This document shows positions 23,050 through 36,400 of a stretch of DNA of 64,000 bases, piece after piece; position 1 is the first letter of the stretch; each line of letters begins with the position of its first letter. The position numbers and the translations under genes are program-made. The stretch spans positions 1,054,001-1,118,000 of the forward strand of contig CADCXD010000009.1 of the NCBI GenBank assembly GCA_902806575.1, given 5' to 3'. The DNA comes from Jackrogersella multiformis (lineage: Eukaryota > Ascomycota > Sordariomycetes > Xylariales > Hypoxylaceae). Under the pieces are notes generated by a model. The model saw only the letters and a program-made list of their open reading frames with translations. It ran no database searches and was not told where the DNA came from.

Positions 23050-26000
23050 ATTTTATAATATATAATATATAATAATATTTTATATTTATTACGTTATAAC
23101 GATTTATATTTTATCGTTAAATTAATTAAAGTTTAAATTAATTAATTAATATTTAAGGTTAATTAATCGTAATAAATTAATATAATAAAAATTTAATTAA
23201 TAATTATTAAACTTTAAATACTTTACGATTATTTCTTTCGTTTTTTTATTTTTATTATTATTTAATAATTCTTTTATTATTATTAATCGAATTTAATTAC
23301 GTTATTGTTTTCTTATAATATTATAATTTACGTATTAACGTTATTTTAATAAAATTTAACTTTAAACTTTAATAACGATAATATTTTATAAATTATTACT
23401 TTTATCCGTAATTACTAAAACTTTTGAATAATATAAAAATTATATTAATTATAAATAAATAATTTATTATTTTACGTAAATATATTATTAAATATAAAAT
23501 AATTTTTTTATTAATATAAAGCTTTCATATTACACGAAATTTAATAATAAGAGCATTACTTTATAACTTTTAATAAATATTAAACGTTTAAAAGTTTAAA
23601 TAAGTATTTAATAAATCGTTAAAAATTATATTATATTTTATTTTATTAAATTTAAAGCTTTTTACTTTAAATACTTTTATTTATTAACCGATAAAATTAA
23701 TTTTTTACTTATTAATCCGATATTAATTAATTTCTTAACCGATTTAAATCTTATAATATTATTAATAAAAATTTTAACGAAAAAAATAATTAACTTAATT
23801 AACCATTAATTGTTTTAATTTTTTAATTATTAATCATTAATCTTTTTAATATTATTAACGTTATTATAATTTTTATTAATTTATAACTTAAAAATATAAC
23901 TTATAATAATTTTAATAATTACCTTAAATTATTTAATAATTCTTTTAATATTTATATTTAATTTATAAATCGATTTATTTATATTATTAATTTTATATTA
24001 AAAGATTTAATTATAATTTATTAAAAAAAACCAAAATTAATAAAGTTACGTAAATAATTATATAAAACCTTTAAACAAATTTTTTTAATTTTTTAATTAT
24101 TTATTAAAAAATTTAATTATAAATATAAATAATTATATTATAAAAAGTTAATATTAATAAAATTAACCTTTTTATATTTTTAACTTTTTATTAAAAACTT
24201 AAGTTATAAATAATTAAATTAACATTATTTATCGTATATTTATTTATTATATTTTCTTTTTCTTATAATAAAGATACGTAATTAAATTATAAATTTTTTA
24301 TATCGAATAAAAATATATAATTTAATCGATTAATTAAAATCTAAAATAAAATAACTTAAATAATAATTAATTTATTTATTTAACCTTTTATTTTAAAATT
24401 AAAATAATTTTTAATTAATACACTTAATTAACTTTAAAAACCATAACTTTTATTAATTAATTATATTTTTAAATTAATATATAAATTTTAAATATATATC
24501 GTAAAATAAGCCGTAATTTTATTTATAATCGGACATTAATTTATTAACGGGTTATTTAACGACGTTTTAATATTTATATAATCGTAAAAAAATAAAATAA
24601 ATTGTTAATTAATATTAACAAATTAAAATATCAATAATATTAATCATTTTATAACGAATATAGATAATTTTATAATAATAAATATTTATATATATTAATA
24701 TAATATTTATTTATAAATAAATTTTATTTAAATAACCTATTAAAAACTTATAAAAGTTATAAAAATTAAAATTAATTTTATAAGTTATTTCGTGAAGATT
24801 TATAAAATTAATAAATAAGTTAAGTATTTATTTAAAAAAATGTAAAAAGATATGAAATATATTTTTAAAACGTTATTTAATCGATATAAAATTTATATAT
24901 TAAAAGCTTTAATATTTTTCGAAAAAACGAAGTATATTTTAAAATTTTATTTTAAAAATATATGTATTAAAATTTAATCGTTAAATATTATTTAAAATTA
25001 TCGAACATTTAAATTAATTATAAATATATAATAAATAACGATAATTTATAATAAGTTAAACATCAAATTTAAAATAATAAACGTTATTAATTTAAAATCG
25101 ATTATAATAATTATTAATATTTATTTTAAGTATTTAAATAAAAAGTAATCAATATAACGTAAGTAAATATTAATAAGAAAAAGTAAAACTTAAAAATAAA
25201 TATTAAGCTTTATATAATATTTAATAATATATTTATACGGAATATTTTTTAAATAATATTAAGTTATTTAAAAATATTTAATTTATTTATTATAATTACG
25301 ATAATACGGTATTTTATATCAATTAATTAAAGGTTCATTAAAACGTTTAAAATTATCGTAATAATAATAATTAATAATAAAATAATTTTAATTAACGTTA
25401 AAAGATTATAATTAAAAAGAAAATTATTATAATAATAATTATAATTAAAATCGCGATTAAAGTCGCGATTAAAATTACGATTAATATTACAATAAATAAA
25501 ATAACAAACGTTAAAATAATAACTAATAAAGTTATTATTATTATAATTATAAACGTAATTATAATATTTATAATTATTATAATAACAAATATTATAATAA
25601 TAGTCTTTATTTTCGTTAAAAACAATAAAGGAAAATAATAAATTATTTTAATAATAATATATATTTATAAGATAAAATTAAATACGAATAAAACGAAAAA
25701 GATCGCAAGAAAAATTAAAAAAACTTATGAATTAATAATTATTTTTTAATAAAAGAATATTTAGTAAATAAATTTAAAACTTTTATTTTTTATTTTTTAT
25801 TTTTTATTAATAAATCGTTAATTATTAAAAATATTATAAAATATTTAATATTAAATTTCATTGATTTTAAATATATATACGTTAATAAATATATAAAATT
25901 TAAACATTTATAATTATTTCGAAAAACAAGATAAACAATAAAAACTCGATTTAAAATTAAAAAGATTATTAATACTTATTTTATTTAAAAATAAATAAAA

Positions 26001-29000
26001 ACAAAAATATAATTAATATAACTAAAAAACATTATATTTTTACTTTTATAATTAATAAATATAAAAATTACAAATATTATTTCTTTACTTTTAAATAAAA
26101 AATTAATAAAACATATAAGTTTAAAAATAAACATATTAAACAAATCGAAATAAAAATCGATAATATATATAAATATTAACGTATTTAATTAAATAATAAA
26201 TAAAATTTAATTAAAAGATTTTATCGAAAATTATAAATTATTTAAATTAAATAGACTTATATATATATATAAAGTAATTTGAAAAGATTTAATAATAAAA
26301 ATTAAGGTTAAATTTTAATATTATATTTTAAAATTTAAATACTTATAAAATATTATCGTTTAAAACGTTAAATATAATAAAAAAATTAATTTATAAATTA
26401 ATTTCTTATTTTAATTAATATAATAATATTTATCTTAATATATTATTTTAACTTATTATATAAAACTTTTTTTTGTTACATTAAAATAAAAAACGTAATA
26501 AATAATATTTATAATATAAACATATTTAAAAAAAATTAAATACGTTTAATAAATTTATTATTTTATAACGGAATATTAAAATTAACATTATTAAAAAATT
26601 ATTAAAAAAAAGTATAAATATTTTATAAAAAAAATTAATGTAACGTAAGTATATATAATATTTTAACATAAAAAAACCAAGTTATTAATATAATTTAATT
26701 TAAATAATAAAATATTAAAAGTTTTATTATTAACCGATAAATGTTTTATTAATTTATAATTATTATTAAAAATAAAATAAAGTTTTATTAAAATAAATAT
26801 ATTAATTTTAAATATATTTAAACTTAATAATATTTTAAAACTTATAATTAAAAAAAGTATATATATTTATAATTTTAACCTTTTTTTAATAATTATTTAT
26901 TTTAATAAATAAATAAAATATTTAATATAATTATAATATTATCGATGTATTAAAAAAAGAAAAAATAATAATTAATATAATTTACTTAATTATATTTTTA
27001 TTCAAGGTTTTAATAAAAGTTAAATTATAATATAAAATAATAAAATTTAATTATTATTTTATTTATTAATATAAAATAATATAAAAGATTTAATAAAATA
27101 AAAAAATAAAACAAAATTAACTTTCAAAAATATTTTAAATAAATTTATTTATATATTATTCTTTAAAAAATTAATAAAAATGAAAATGAAAATAAATAAT
27201 TTTATATATTATATTAAATTAAATAATTTATAATTAAAAATATTATTTCAAATTAAAACGAATATTTTATAAATTAAAATCGATTTATATATATAACTTT
27301 TTACGAAAAATTTAAAAATATATCAAATATTACTTTAATTATTATAAAAATTAAATTAAAGGTTTAAAGGTTTATAATAGATTAAAAGTTATAAATTTAT
27401 TACTTTAATTGTTTTATATAATAATTTAAAATTTTATTAAAATTTTATTAAAAATTAAAAAAAATATATATATAATTTATTAAAAGTTTTATTTATTTTA
27501 ATATAATAATAATAATTATATATAAATTTAATAAAAATAATTTTAATATTTAAAAATATTAAATATAAAGCTTATTATTAAACCGCGTTATTTTTTAAAA
27601 TATTATTAATTATATTAATTAATTATTATTTTGAAATTAATAATATAACGAAATAATATATTATAATAAAAAATAATGTTAAATTATAAATTATTATTAT
27701 TTTATTAAAAATATTAAAAAATATAATTAATTACGATATATTAAAATAGTATTATTAAAAAAATAAAAATAAATATTAGTTTTATAATTACCGAAATAAA
27801 AACTTATTATAATTTAAAATATAACTTTAATGTTTTAAAAGAATTAAATTAATTTACTTTAAATAATATAAAAATTATATATTATTAAATTATTTAGTTT
27901 ATAAATAATTAATATAACGTATTAAATCGTTATTAATTTTAAAATAAATTGATAAATTTATATATAAATTTAAATTATTTAATAATTAATGAAATAATTA
28001 TTTAAGATTTTTACGTAAAAACTTTTTTATAATTAAATTAAACTATTATAAAAAACGATAATAATTAAATATTATATTAAATTAATAAAAAAAAAAAATC
28101 GTTTTATTTTTAAATATTTTATAGGATAAAAAGATTATTTATTAACTTTTAATTAATAATATTTAAAAATTTTATTTATTTAAAATATGATAATATTATT
28201 AAATAAATATAATAAAAAATATCCTTTATTATTTAATTAATTTTATATTAAATTTATTAATAAATCATAACCTTTTAATATATAATTTTTAATTATATAT
28301 TTTTAAAATTAATGAATAAATTAATTATAAATAAATAATTATATATATATTAAAAGAATAATTTATCGAAATATATTATTAGATTATATTAATAATAATT
28401 AATCGATTTTTTTATTTAATTATCAATATTATTAAAACATTTAACGAAATTATAAGTTATAATTTTAATAAAAATTTATTAAAAATAAAAAAATTAAGAT
28501 TTATTATATTATAAAAAATATAATTTAAAATTCCGTTAAAAAGTAAAAATAAAAAAATTATAAATTATTAAGTAATTATAATTATTATTAAAATTTTTAC
28601 TTTATAAAAAAGCTAAATATTTCGATATTTAAATTATAATTAAATCGAGAAAAAACCGAATATTTTAATATTAAAGTAATTTATAAATATATTAATATTT
28701 ATTTAATAACGATAAAGTATAATATATTTATTTATATAAATAAATTTTTTATTTACTTTTATTAAAAGAACTTTTTTTTTTATAATAAACTTTTTTTCTC
28801 TTTTTTTTATACAAAAATTAATATTTTAACTTTTTAAAGTTTTAATTAAATAAACTATTAATTTAATAATAAATAAATAATTATTATTATTAAAATATTT
28901 AAAATTATTAAAATATAAAATAATAATAAGTTTTTTAAAACAAATTATTTATTTAAAATAATAATAATAATAATAAAATATTTTTAAATATTAACGTTTT

Positions 29001-29043
29001 ATAATAAATAATAATAATTATAAGTTAATAATTATAATAATAA

Positions 29044-29214
29044 TAATATAAACCTTATAAAATATGTTTTAATATATAAGATTAATGGTTTTTTCGTTAT
29101 GTTAAAACGGACAAAAAATAAGATAAGGATTTAAAATCTTTATCTTATTTATTTAATTTAAAATATAAGATATATATTTTTATTTAATGTAAAAAACATC
29201 ATAAATTTGTATTA
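29044..29214 (+). mobile_element. Family 2 solo LTR in copy A
   Basis: 171 bp with exact duplication AATAA on both sides (29039-29043 and 29215-29219). Removing it rejoins sequence that matches copy B near 41,420. Confidence 0.88.
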
Positions 29215-29451
29215 AATAACGTGTATTAATTATAAAAGATTTTTTATTTATTAAATAATAATTATTATTAATGAAAATGAATTAATAAATATTTTTATAA
29301 ATTATAAAAAAATATTATAAAGATTAAATTATAATTAATATAATTTATTATATTTATTATTATAATTATATTAAAAATTAAAATATTAATTATTATATTA
29401 TTAAAAATTAAATTTATAATTAAAACGTAAACGTTTAATAATTTTAATAAT

Positions 29452-29608
29452 TAATATAGATTTATAAAATATATTTTAATATATAAAATTAATAGTTTCT
29501 CTAGGCGAGAAATAAAATAACGATTAAAAGTTTTTATCTTATTTATTTAATTTAAAATATAAAAAATATATTTTTATTTAATATAAAGATCTTTATAAAG
29601 TTACATTA
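29452..29608 (+). mobile_element. Family 2 solo LTR with a 14-bp internal deletion
   Basis: 157 bp, lacking the segment around CGTTATTTTAAAAC that other copies carry. Exact duplication ATAAT (29447-29451 and 29609-29613). Inserted in copy A about 240 bp beyond the previous one. Confidence 0.85.
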
Positions 29609-30007
29609 ATAATTTATATTTTATTTATAAAAATATATTATTAAATAATAATAACGATATTTTAATTAATAATAATAATAATAATATAAATATACTTAAT
29701 ATATTCATTAAATATTAAAAATTAATTTAATAAAATATTAATTAATAATTTATAAAAACATTAATTCTTTTTATAAAAATGGTATTATTAAAAGCTATAA
29801 TTATATGGTTTATATTTAAAATAATAACTTATACGTTAATAATAACTTATACTTTATATTTATTAATTTTATTTCAAGTTATTAACTTTATTTTTATTTT
29901 TAAAAATAATAATTATTTTAAAATTTTATATAAATTTAATTTAAATATTATATTAAAAATAAAATTTATTAAAATATATTTTATAACGTTAAATAAAATT
30001 ATATAAT

Positions 30008-30147
30008 TAATATAAACTTTATAAAATATATTTTAATATATAAAGTTTGTAATTTTATTATGATTTTAAAATAGAAAGAAAATAAAATAAAAATTAAAAG
30101 TTTATTTTTATTTAATATAAAGTCTTTACTTTTTTAAAATTATATTA
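30008..30147 (+). mobile_element. Family 2 solo LTR, internally deleted
   Basis: About 140 bp, missing about 31 bp internally, with exact flanking duplication ATAAT (30003-30007 and 30148-30152). It lies just beyond the 3' LTR of copy A. Confidence 0.82.
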
Positions 30148-31524
30148 ATAATATTTATTAATTTTATATATATTATTATAATTTAAAGTATATAAATAAC
30201 TTTTATATATTTTTTGATAATATAAATAAATTTAAGTTATAACTTTTATTTAATTTATAATTTTAATTTATAATTTTATAATATATAAATATTTAAATTT
30301 ATATAAAACTTTTACATTAACGTTTATAAAAAGAAATTAAAAATTATAAATATTTTTAAATTAAATAATAATATTTATATTAATATAATAAATATAAAAT
30401 ATAAAATTTTTGAATTTAATTAATAGTATTATTATTATTATTAATTTAATGATATTTATAAATTATAAAATTAAATAAATATATATAATTATAAATAAAA
30501 AATATATTTATTTTATAATTTTTAATAAATTTAAATATATATAATTTATCATTTAACTTTTTAAAAAACGTTTAACGATTAAAAATTAATAAGCATTTAT
30601 AATATAACTTGATAAAAATCTTTATATTAAATAAAAATATATATTTTATATTTTAAATTAAATAAATAAGATTTTTATTTTTATTTTTATTTTTTACCGG
30701 TTTTAAAATAACCAAAAAAAATTAATTTTATATATAAAAACATACTTTATAAAATTTATACCAATTTAATTTCAAAATTATAATTATAAGTAATTTTATA
30801 ATAAATAAATATATTATTTATTTTATTTAAACTTATTATTTTTAATATATTAAAATTATAAGTATAAAAAATTTATAATAACAATTAATATATTTCTTTT
30901 TATATATTTATAAAATGGCTTTTTTAAAAATTACTTTTAAAAAATTTAAAAAAATTTATAATATAAATATAAAAATTATAAAATATAAAGTAAAAAATAG
31001 AAATTTAAATAATAAAAATAATAATATAAAGAAATTATGAGATAATATATAACTTTTATATAAATTAATTAATTAAAAAAAACCTTCGTAAAATTAAACT
31101 ATTATTAAAATAATAATTCTTTAAATAAAAAAAATTAATTAATTATTATTATTATAATTTAATAATATATTTTTAATAAATTATTTTTAATATATATATA
31201 TTTATTTTATTATTTAATATATATCGTTATTTATTTATAATTAATTATTGTTTATTTATTAATTTTAAAACTATATCGTTAAAAGTTTATATATTTCTAA
31301 AAAGTTATATATTAAAAATTTATATATTAAAAGTTATAATTTATTAATAAAATAAAAATAAAAATGATTAAATAATAAAATATATTTTTTATTATATTTA
31401 TTTAGTGATATATTTTAAATAAATACGTTTTTTTAAATATTATTAATTAAAAATTAAAATATTATTTATTTATTTATTTAACTATTTCTTAATTTAATAT
31501 AATATTTAATTATTATCATTTTTT
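30148..31524. other. AT-rich segment, mostly unassigned
   Basis: Apart from the solo LTR at 30600-30763, I cannot match this stretch to the other repeats in the window. No gene is visible. Confidence 0.5.
30600..30763 (-). mobile_element. Family 2 solo LTR, reverse orientation
   Basis: 164 bp, ending TATACCA with CA retained. Exact duplication ATTTA (30595-30599 and 30764-30768). Confidence 0.87.
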
Positions 31525-33323
31525 TATATTAATTTATTTATATAAAATATTTTTTAAACGATATTAATTTATGTAAAAATATTTAATTAGTTTATTATAA
31601 TTATAATAATATAATATTTTATATTAATTAATTAAAATTTTATTAAATTTATTAAAACCGTTATAATAATAATTATAATTAACAAAATAATTATGATTAA
31701 TAATAAAACGGTTTTCATTAATATTAAAATAATTATAATTATAATAATTATAATAAATAAAATAATAAACGTTAAACTAATAATTAATATAATTATCGTT
31801 ATTATAATTATAAATATAATATAATTTTATAAAAGTTTTTATATTAAATAAAAATATATATTTTATACTTTAAATTAAATAATTAAAATAAAAATTTATT
31901 TTAGCGATAATATATATTTATAACATAAAATTAATTATATTTTAAATTTATAAAAGGTTATTATATCATGGTAAACTTAATTAAAAATTTAATTAATAAA
32001 TTAATAAATTAAAATAAAAAAACGATAATTTAAAAGGTATTAATATAAGTTTTATTATATATATTATTATATAATAATAAATATTTATACGTTTTTAAAT
32101 TTATATTTTAAAACTTATTATTAATTTAATAAATTTAGTTTTAATTAATTATATTATATTTAATTTTAATTTAATTAAAATAAAAAGGTAATTATTTAAA
32201 AGCATTAAGAAAGCTTTTTTAAATAAATATAAATATACTATTATATTTATTAAATTAAAAGATAAAAATAAAATAACAAAAGATTATTATAAAATCGTAA
32301 TAATTTAACTTAAATAAGATAATAAAATATAATAAAATATAATTAAAAATAATAAAGATTAATAATAAAGAATATTAAATAATAATAAAAAGTAATAAAA
32401 TAATAAAATAACAAAATAACAAAAATCGGTAAAGATTAATAAAGAGTAATAAAAAGTAATAAAATATAACAAAGTATAATAAAATAACTAAAAATATTTA
32501 AAAAGATAATACGCGTAATAATTTATAACTTTAAAAACTTTTTATTAAAATTAAATAATTAATTTAATTAAATAAAAACTATTAAAATTATAAAATAATT
32601 ATAAACCTTTTAAAATTATTATAAATAATTTAAAAAATATATAAAAATTAATACAATAAATAATTAATAATAAAAATATAAAAAGCATATAATAATTTAA
32701 ACTTCCCTACCGTTAACCATAAACGCGTAAAAAAAAATAAAAAATTAAACCTCGATTAAACTTTAATAATTACGGAAATTCGAGATTATTATATTCGCAT
32801 ATATAAAAACCTTATATTTATAACACAAAAAGAATCGTAAAAAATCAAAATAATTTTTTAATAAAAAAATATTTAATAAATAAAATTAAAATTAAAATTT
32901 TTTACTTATTATTTTTTAATTATAAATTATTAATTATAAAAAAACAGATATATTAAAAATATTATAAAATATTTAATATTAAATTTACTTATTTTAAATA
33001 TTTATAATTATTTTAAAAAGTTAAATAAATAATAAATATTTAATTTAAAATTAAAAAAGTTATTAAGATTTATTTTACGTAAAAATAAGTAAAAATAAAA
33101 ATACAAATAATATAATTTAAATTTTTTTTTTTTAAATAAAGAATTAATAAAATATATAAATTTAAAAGTAAATATATTAAATAAATCGAAATAAAAATTA
33201 GTATATTTAGTTAAATAATAAATAAAAATTAATTAAAATTTTTTATATAAAATTATAAAATATTTAAATGAAATAAATTTATATATATATATAAAATAAT
33301 CCCGAAAAAATTAATTATAAAAA
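31525..33323 (+). mobile_element. Family 1 copy C, left fragment
   Basis: Aligns with internal parts of copies A (from about 25,240) and B (from about 35,730). It has no 5' LTR and is 5' truncated. It contains a Family 2 LTR fragment at about 31817-31895 and an A-rich run of AATAA/GTAATA words near 32310-32490. It is interrupted at 33323 by insertion of copy B and resumes at 42110. Confidence 0.75.
31817..31895 (-). mobile_element. Truncated Family 2 LTR fragment
   Basis: The first about 79 bp of the reverse-oriented LTR are recognisable (TAATATAATTTTATAAAAG...), then homology stops and copy C sequence resumes with a gap compared with copies A and B. Confidence 0.7.
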
Positions 33324-33472
33324 TGTAAAAAGCCACAGCTACATAATCTGTGGTTGAGGTGGTGGCCCGTGCTTTATACCTATTAACTATTCTTTGAGAT
33401 ATTAACTCTGCTTTTACTCTTAAAAATAACAACTATTTTAAGACCTTTATTTTAACTTATTAATGTATAATA
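33324..33472 (+). repeat. 5' LTR of Family 1 copy B
   Basis: 149 bp. Begins TGTAAAAAGCCACAGCTACA and includes GAGGTGGTGGCCCGTGCTTT. The end reads TGTATAATA, where the 3' LTR has ACATAATA; the original CA terminus is probably mutated to TA. Confidence 0.85.
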
Positions 33473-33474
33473 TA

Positions 33475-33492
33475 TGGTAACACCTCGCTCCC
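33475..33492 (+). other. Candidate primer-binding site of Family 1
   Basis: TGGTAACACCTCGCTCCC begins 2 bp after the 5' LTR. TGG complements the CCA end of a tRNA, as in LTR-element primer sites. The matching tRNA is not identified here; comparison with the fungus's tRNA 3' ends would decide. Confidence 0.55.
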
Positions 33493-36400
33493 GTTACATC
33501 ATAACGATCCATACCCCACCGCTAAATTAATTAGGCTTTCAATTAATCAGTAAAGATTTAAAGCCAGTTGATTGCAATAAATTAACGTGGCAAAGATTTA
33601 ACCAATAATCATTAAACCTTAAAAGCCATTAAACCTTAAACAATATACAACCATTCTTTTTGTCACTTTGTTTTTTCTATCACTTAATAATTCTTACCTT
33701 TTTTTTATTATTAATTAAATTTAATTAAGTTATTATTCTTTTATAATATTATAATTTACGTATTAACGTTATTTTAATAAAATTAAGCTTTTTTAATCGA
33801 TTAAGTTTTTTTCCTTTTTTATAATTTTAAACTTTAATAACGATAATATTTTATAAATTATTACTTTTATTTATAATTATTAAAACTTTTAAATAATATA
33901 AAGGTTATATTAATTATATAATATTTTATAATAAAAACGTTATTTTATAACCTTTAAAAAATATTAAATCCTTAAAAGTTTAAATAAACATTTAATAAAA
34001 CGTTAAAAGTTATATTATAATTTATTTTATTAAATTTAAAAATTCTTGTTTAAAAATTAATATTAACTTTAATATTAACTTCTTGCCTTAATTATTTTTA
34101 TATATTAACTAATAAAATTAACTTTTTACTTATTAATTTAATATTAATTAACTTTTTAACCGATTTAAGTTTTATAATATTATTAATAAAATTATTAATA
34201 ACGACAATAATTAATTTAATTAATTATTAAATTTCTTTATTTCTTAATTTTTAATTATTAATTTTATTAATATTATTAACGTTATTATAATTTTTATTAA
34301 TTTATAATTTAGAAATATAATTTATAATAATTTTAATAATTACCTTAAGTTATTTAATGATTATTTTAATATTTATATTTAATCCATAAATTAAATAATT
34401 TATATTATTAATCTTATGTTAAAAGATTTAATTATAATTTATCGAAAAAATTTAAATTAATAAAGTTACGTAAGTGATTATATAAAGCCTTTAAATGATT
34501 CTTTTAATATTTTTAATTATTTATTAAAAGATTTAATTGTAAATATAAATAATTATACCGCAAAAAATTAATGTTAATAAAACTATATAAATAACTATAT
34601 AAAACCTTAAAATTAACTTTTTTATATTTTTTATTAAAAAATTAAAAAATTAAGCTATAAATAATTAAGCTAATATTATTTAATATATTTATTTATTATA
34701 TATATATATATTTTTTATAATAAAAATATATAATTATATTATAAATCTTTTATATCGAATAAATATATATAATTTAATTAACTAATCGAAATTTAGAATA
34801 AAATAATTTAAATAATAATTAATTAACTTATTTAACTTCTCGTTTTAAGGCTAAAATAATTTTTAACAAATAAACTTAATTAAGCTTAAAGTTTATAATT
34901 TTTATTAATTAATTTAATTTTTAAATTAACATATAAATCTTAAATATACATTATAAAATAAGACGTAATTTTATTTATAATTAAACGTTAAATTATTAAT
35001 AAACTAATTAATAATTTAATTAATAACGCTTTAATATTTATATAATTATAAAAGGATAAAATAAATTGTTAATTAACATTAAAAAATTAAATAATTTATA
35101 ATATCAGTTACTTTATAATAAACGTAAATAAATTTATAATAATAAATAATTCCTTTATTAAAGATAATTATATATATTAACGTAATATTTATATATAAAT
35201 AGTTTTTATTTAAATAATTTATTAAAAATTTATAAAAGTTATTAAAATTAAAGGTAATTTTTATAAATTATTTTATAAAGATTTATAAAATTAATAAATA
35301 AATCAAATACTTATTGAGGAAAAATATAAAATATAAAACGATACGAAATATATTTGTAAAACGTTATTTAATTGATATAAAATTTATATATTAAAAGCTT
35401 TGATATTCTTTAAAAAAATAAAATATATCTTAAAACTTTACTTTAAAAATATATTTATTAAAATTTAATTATTAAATATTACTTAAAATTATTGAATATT
35501 TAAATTAATTATAAATATATAATAAATAATAACAATTTATAATAAATTAAATTTAAAATTTAAAATTTAAAATATTATTAATTTAAAATTAATTATAATA
35601 ATTATAAATATTTATCTTAAATATTTAAATAAAAAATAATTAATATAACGTAAGTAAATATTAACGAAAAAAAATAAAAACCTAAAAACCAATATTGAGC
35701 TTTATATAATATTTAATAATATATTTATTTAAAATATTTTTTAACGATATTAAATTATTTAAAAATATCTAACTTATTTATTATAATTATAATAATATAA
35801 TATTTTATATTAATTAATTAAAGATTTATTAAAATAATTAAGGTTATTATAATAATAAATATAATTAACGAGATAATTATAATTAATAATAAAATAATTT
35901 TAATTAATATTAAAATAATTATAATTTTAATTAATATTAAAATAATTATAATCTTAATTAATATTAAAATAATTATAATCTTAATAATTATAATTAAAAA
36001 ATTTTTTATTATAATAATAATAATCGTAATTAAAATTATAATTAAAATTACGATTAATATAACAATAAATAAAATAACAAACGTTAAAGTAATAACCGAT
36101 AAAATTATTATCTTTATAATTATAAACATGGCTATAATATTTATAATTATTATAATAATAAATATCGTAACAATTATCCACGCTTTTATTAAAAATAATA
36201 AAAGAAAATAAAAAATCGTCTTAACGGCGACATATATTTACAAAATAAAATTAAATATAACTAAAATAAAAAAGATTATAAAAAATTTAAAAAAGATTTA
36301 GAGGTAAATAATTATTTGTTAATAAAGGAATATTTAATAAATAAATCTAAAACCTTTATATTTTACTTTTTATTTTTTAAAAATAAATCGTTAACCGTAA

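Larger units (their letters stand above)
22744..29955 (+). mobile_element. Family 1 LTR retrotransposon copy A, heavily RIP-mutated
   Basis: The 5' LTR starts at 22744 and aligns base for base with the copy B LTR; nearly every difference is C/T or G/A. It is split by a Family 2 solo LTR and resumes after 23049, followed by the internal start (ACGTTATAACG matches B's GTTACATCATAACG). The 3' LTR lies at about 29778-29955. Two more Family 2 solo LTRs sit inside near the 3' end. At about 7.2 kb it is shorter than copy B through internal deletions. No coding frame survives. The 3' end is approximate. Confidence 0.8.

Noticed and set aside
29779..30006. Plus-strand 75-codon frame
   Set aside because: It is the RIP-mutated 3' LTR of Family 1 copy A, not a gene.
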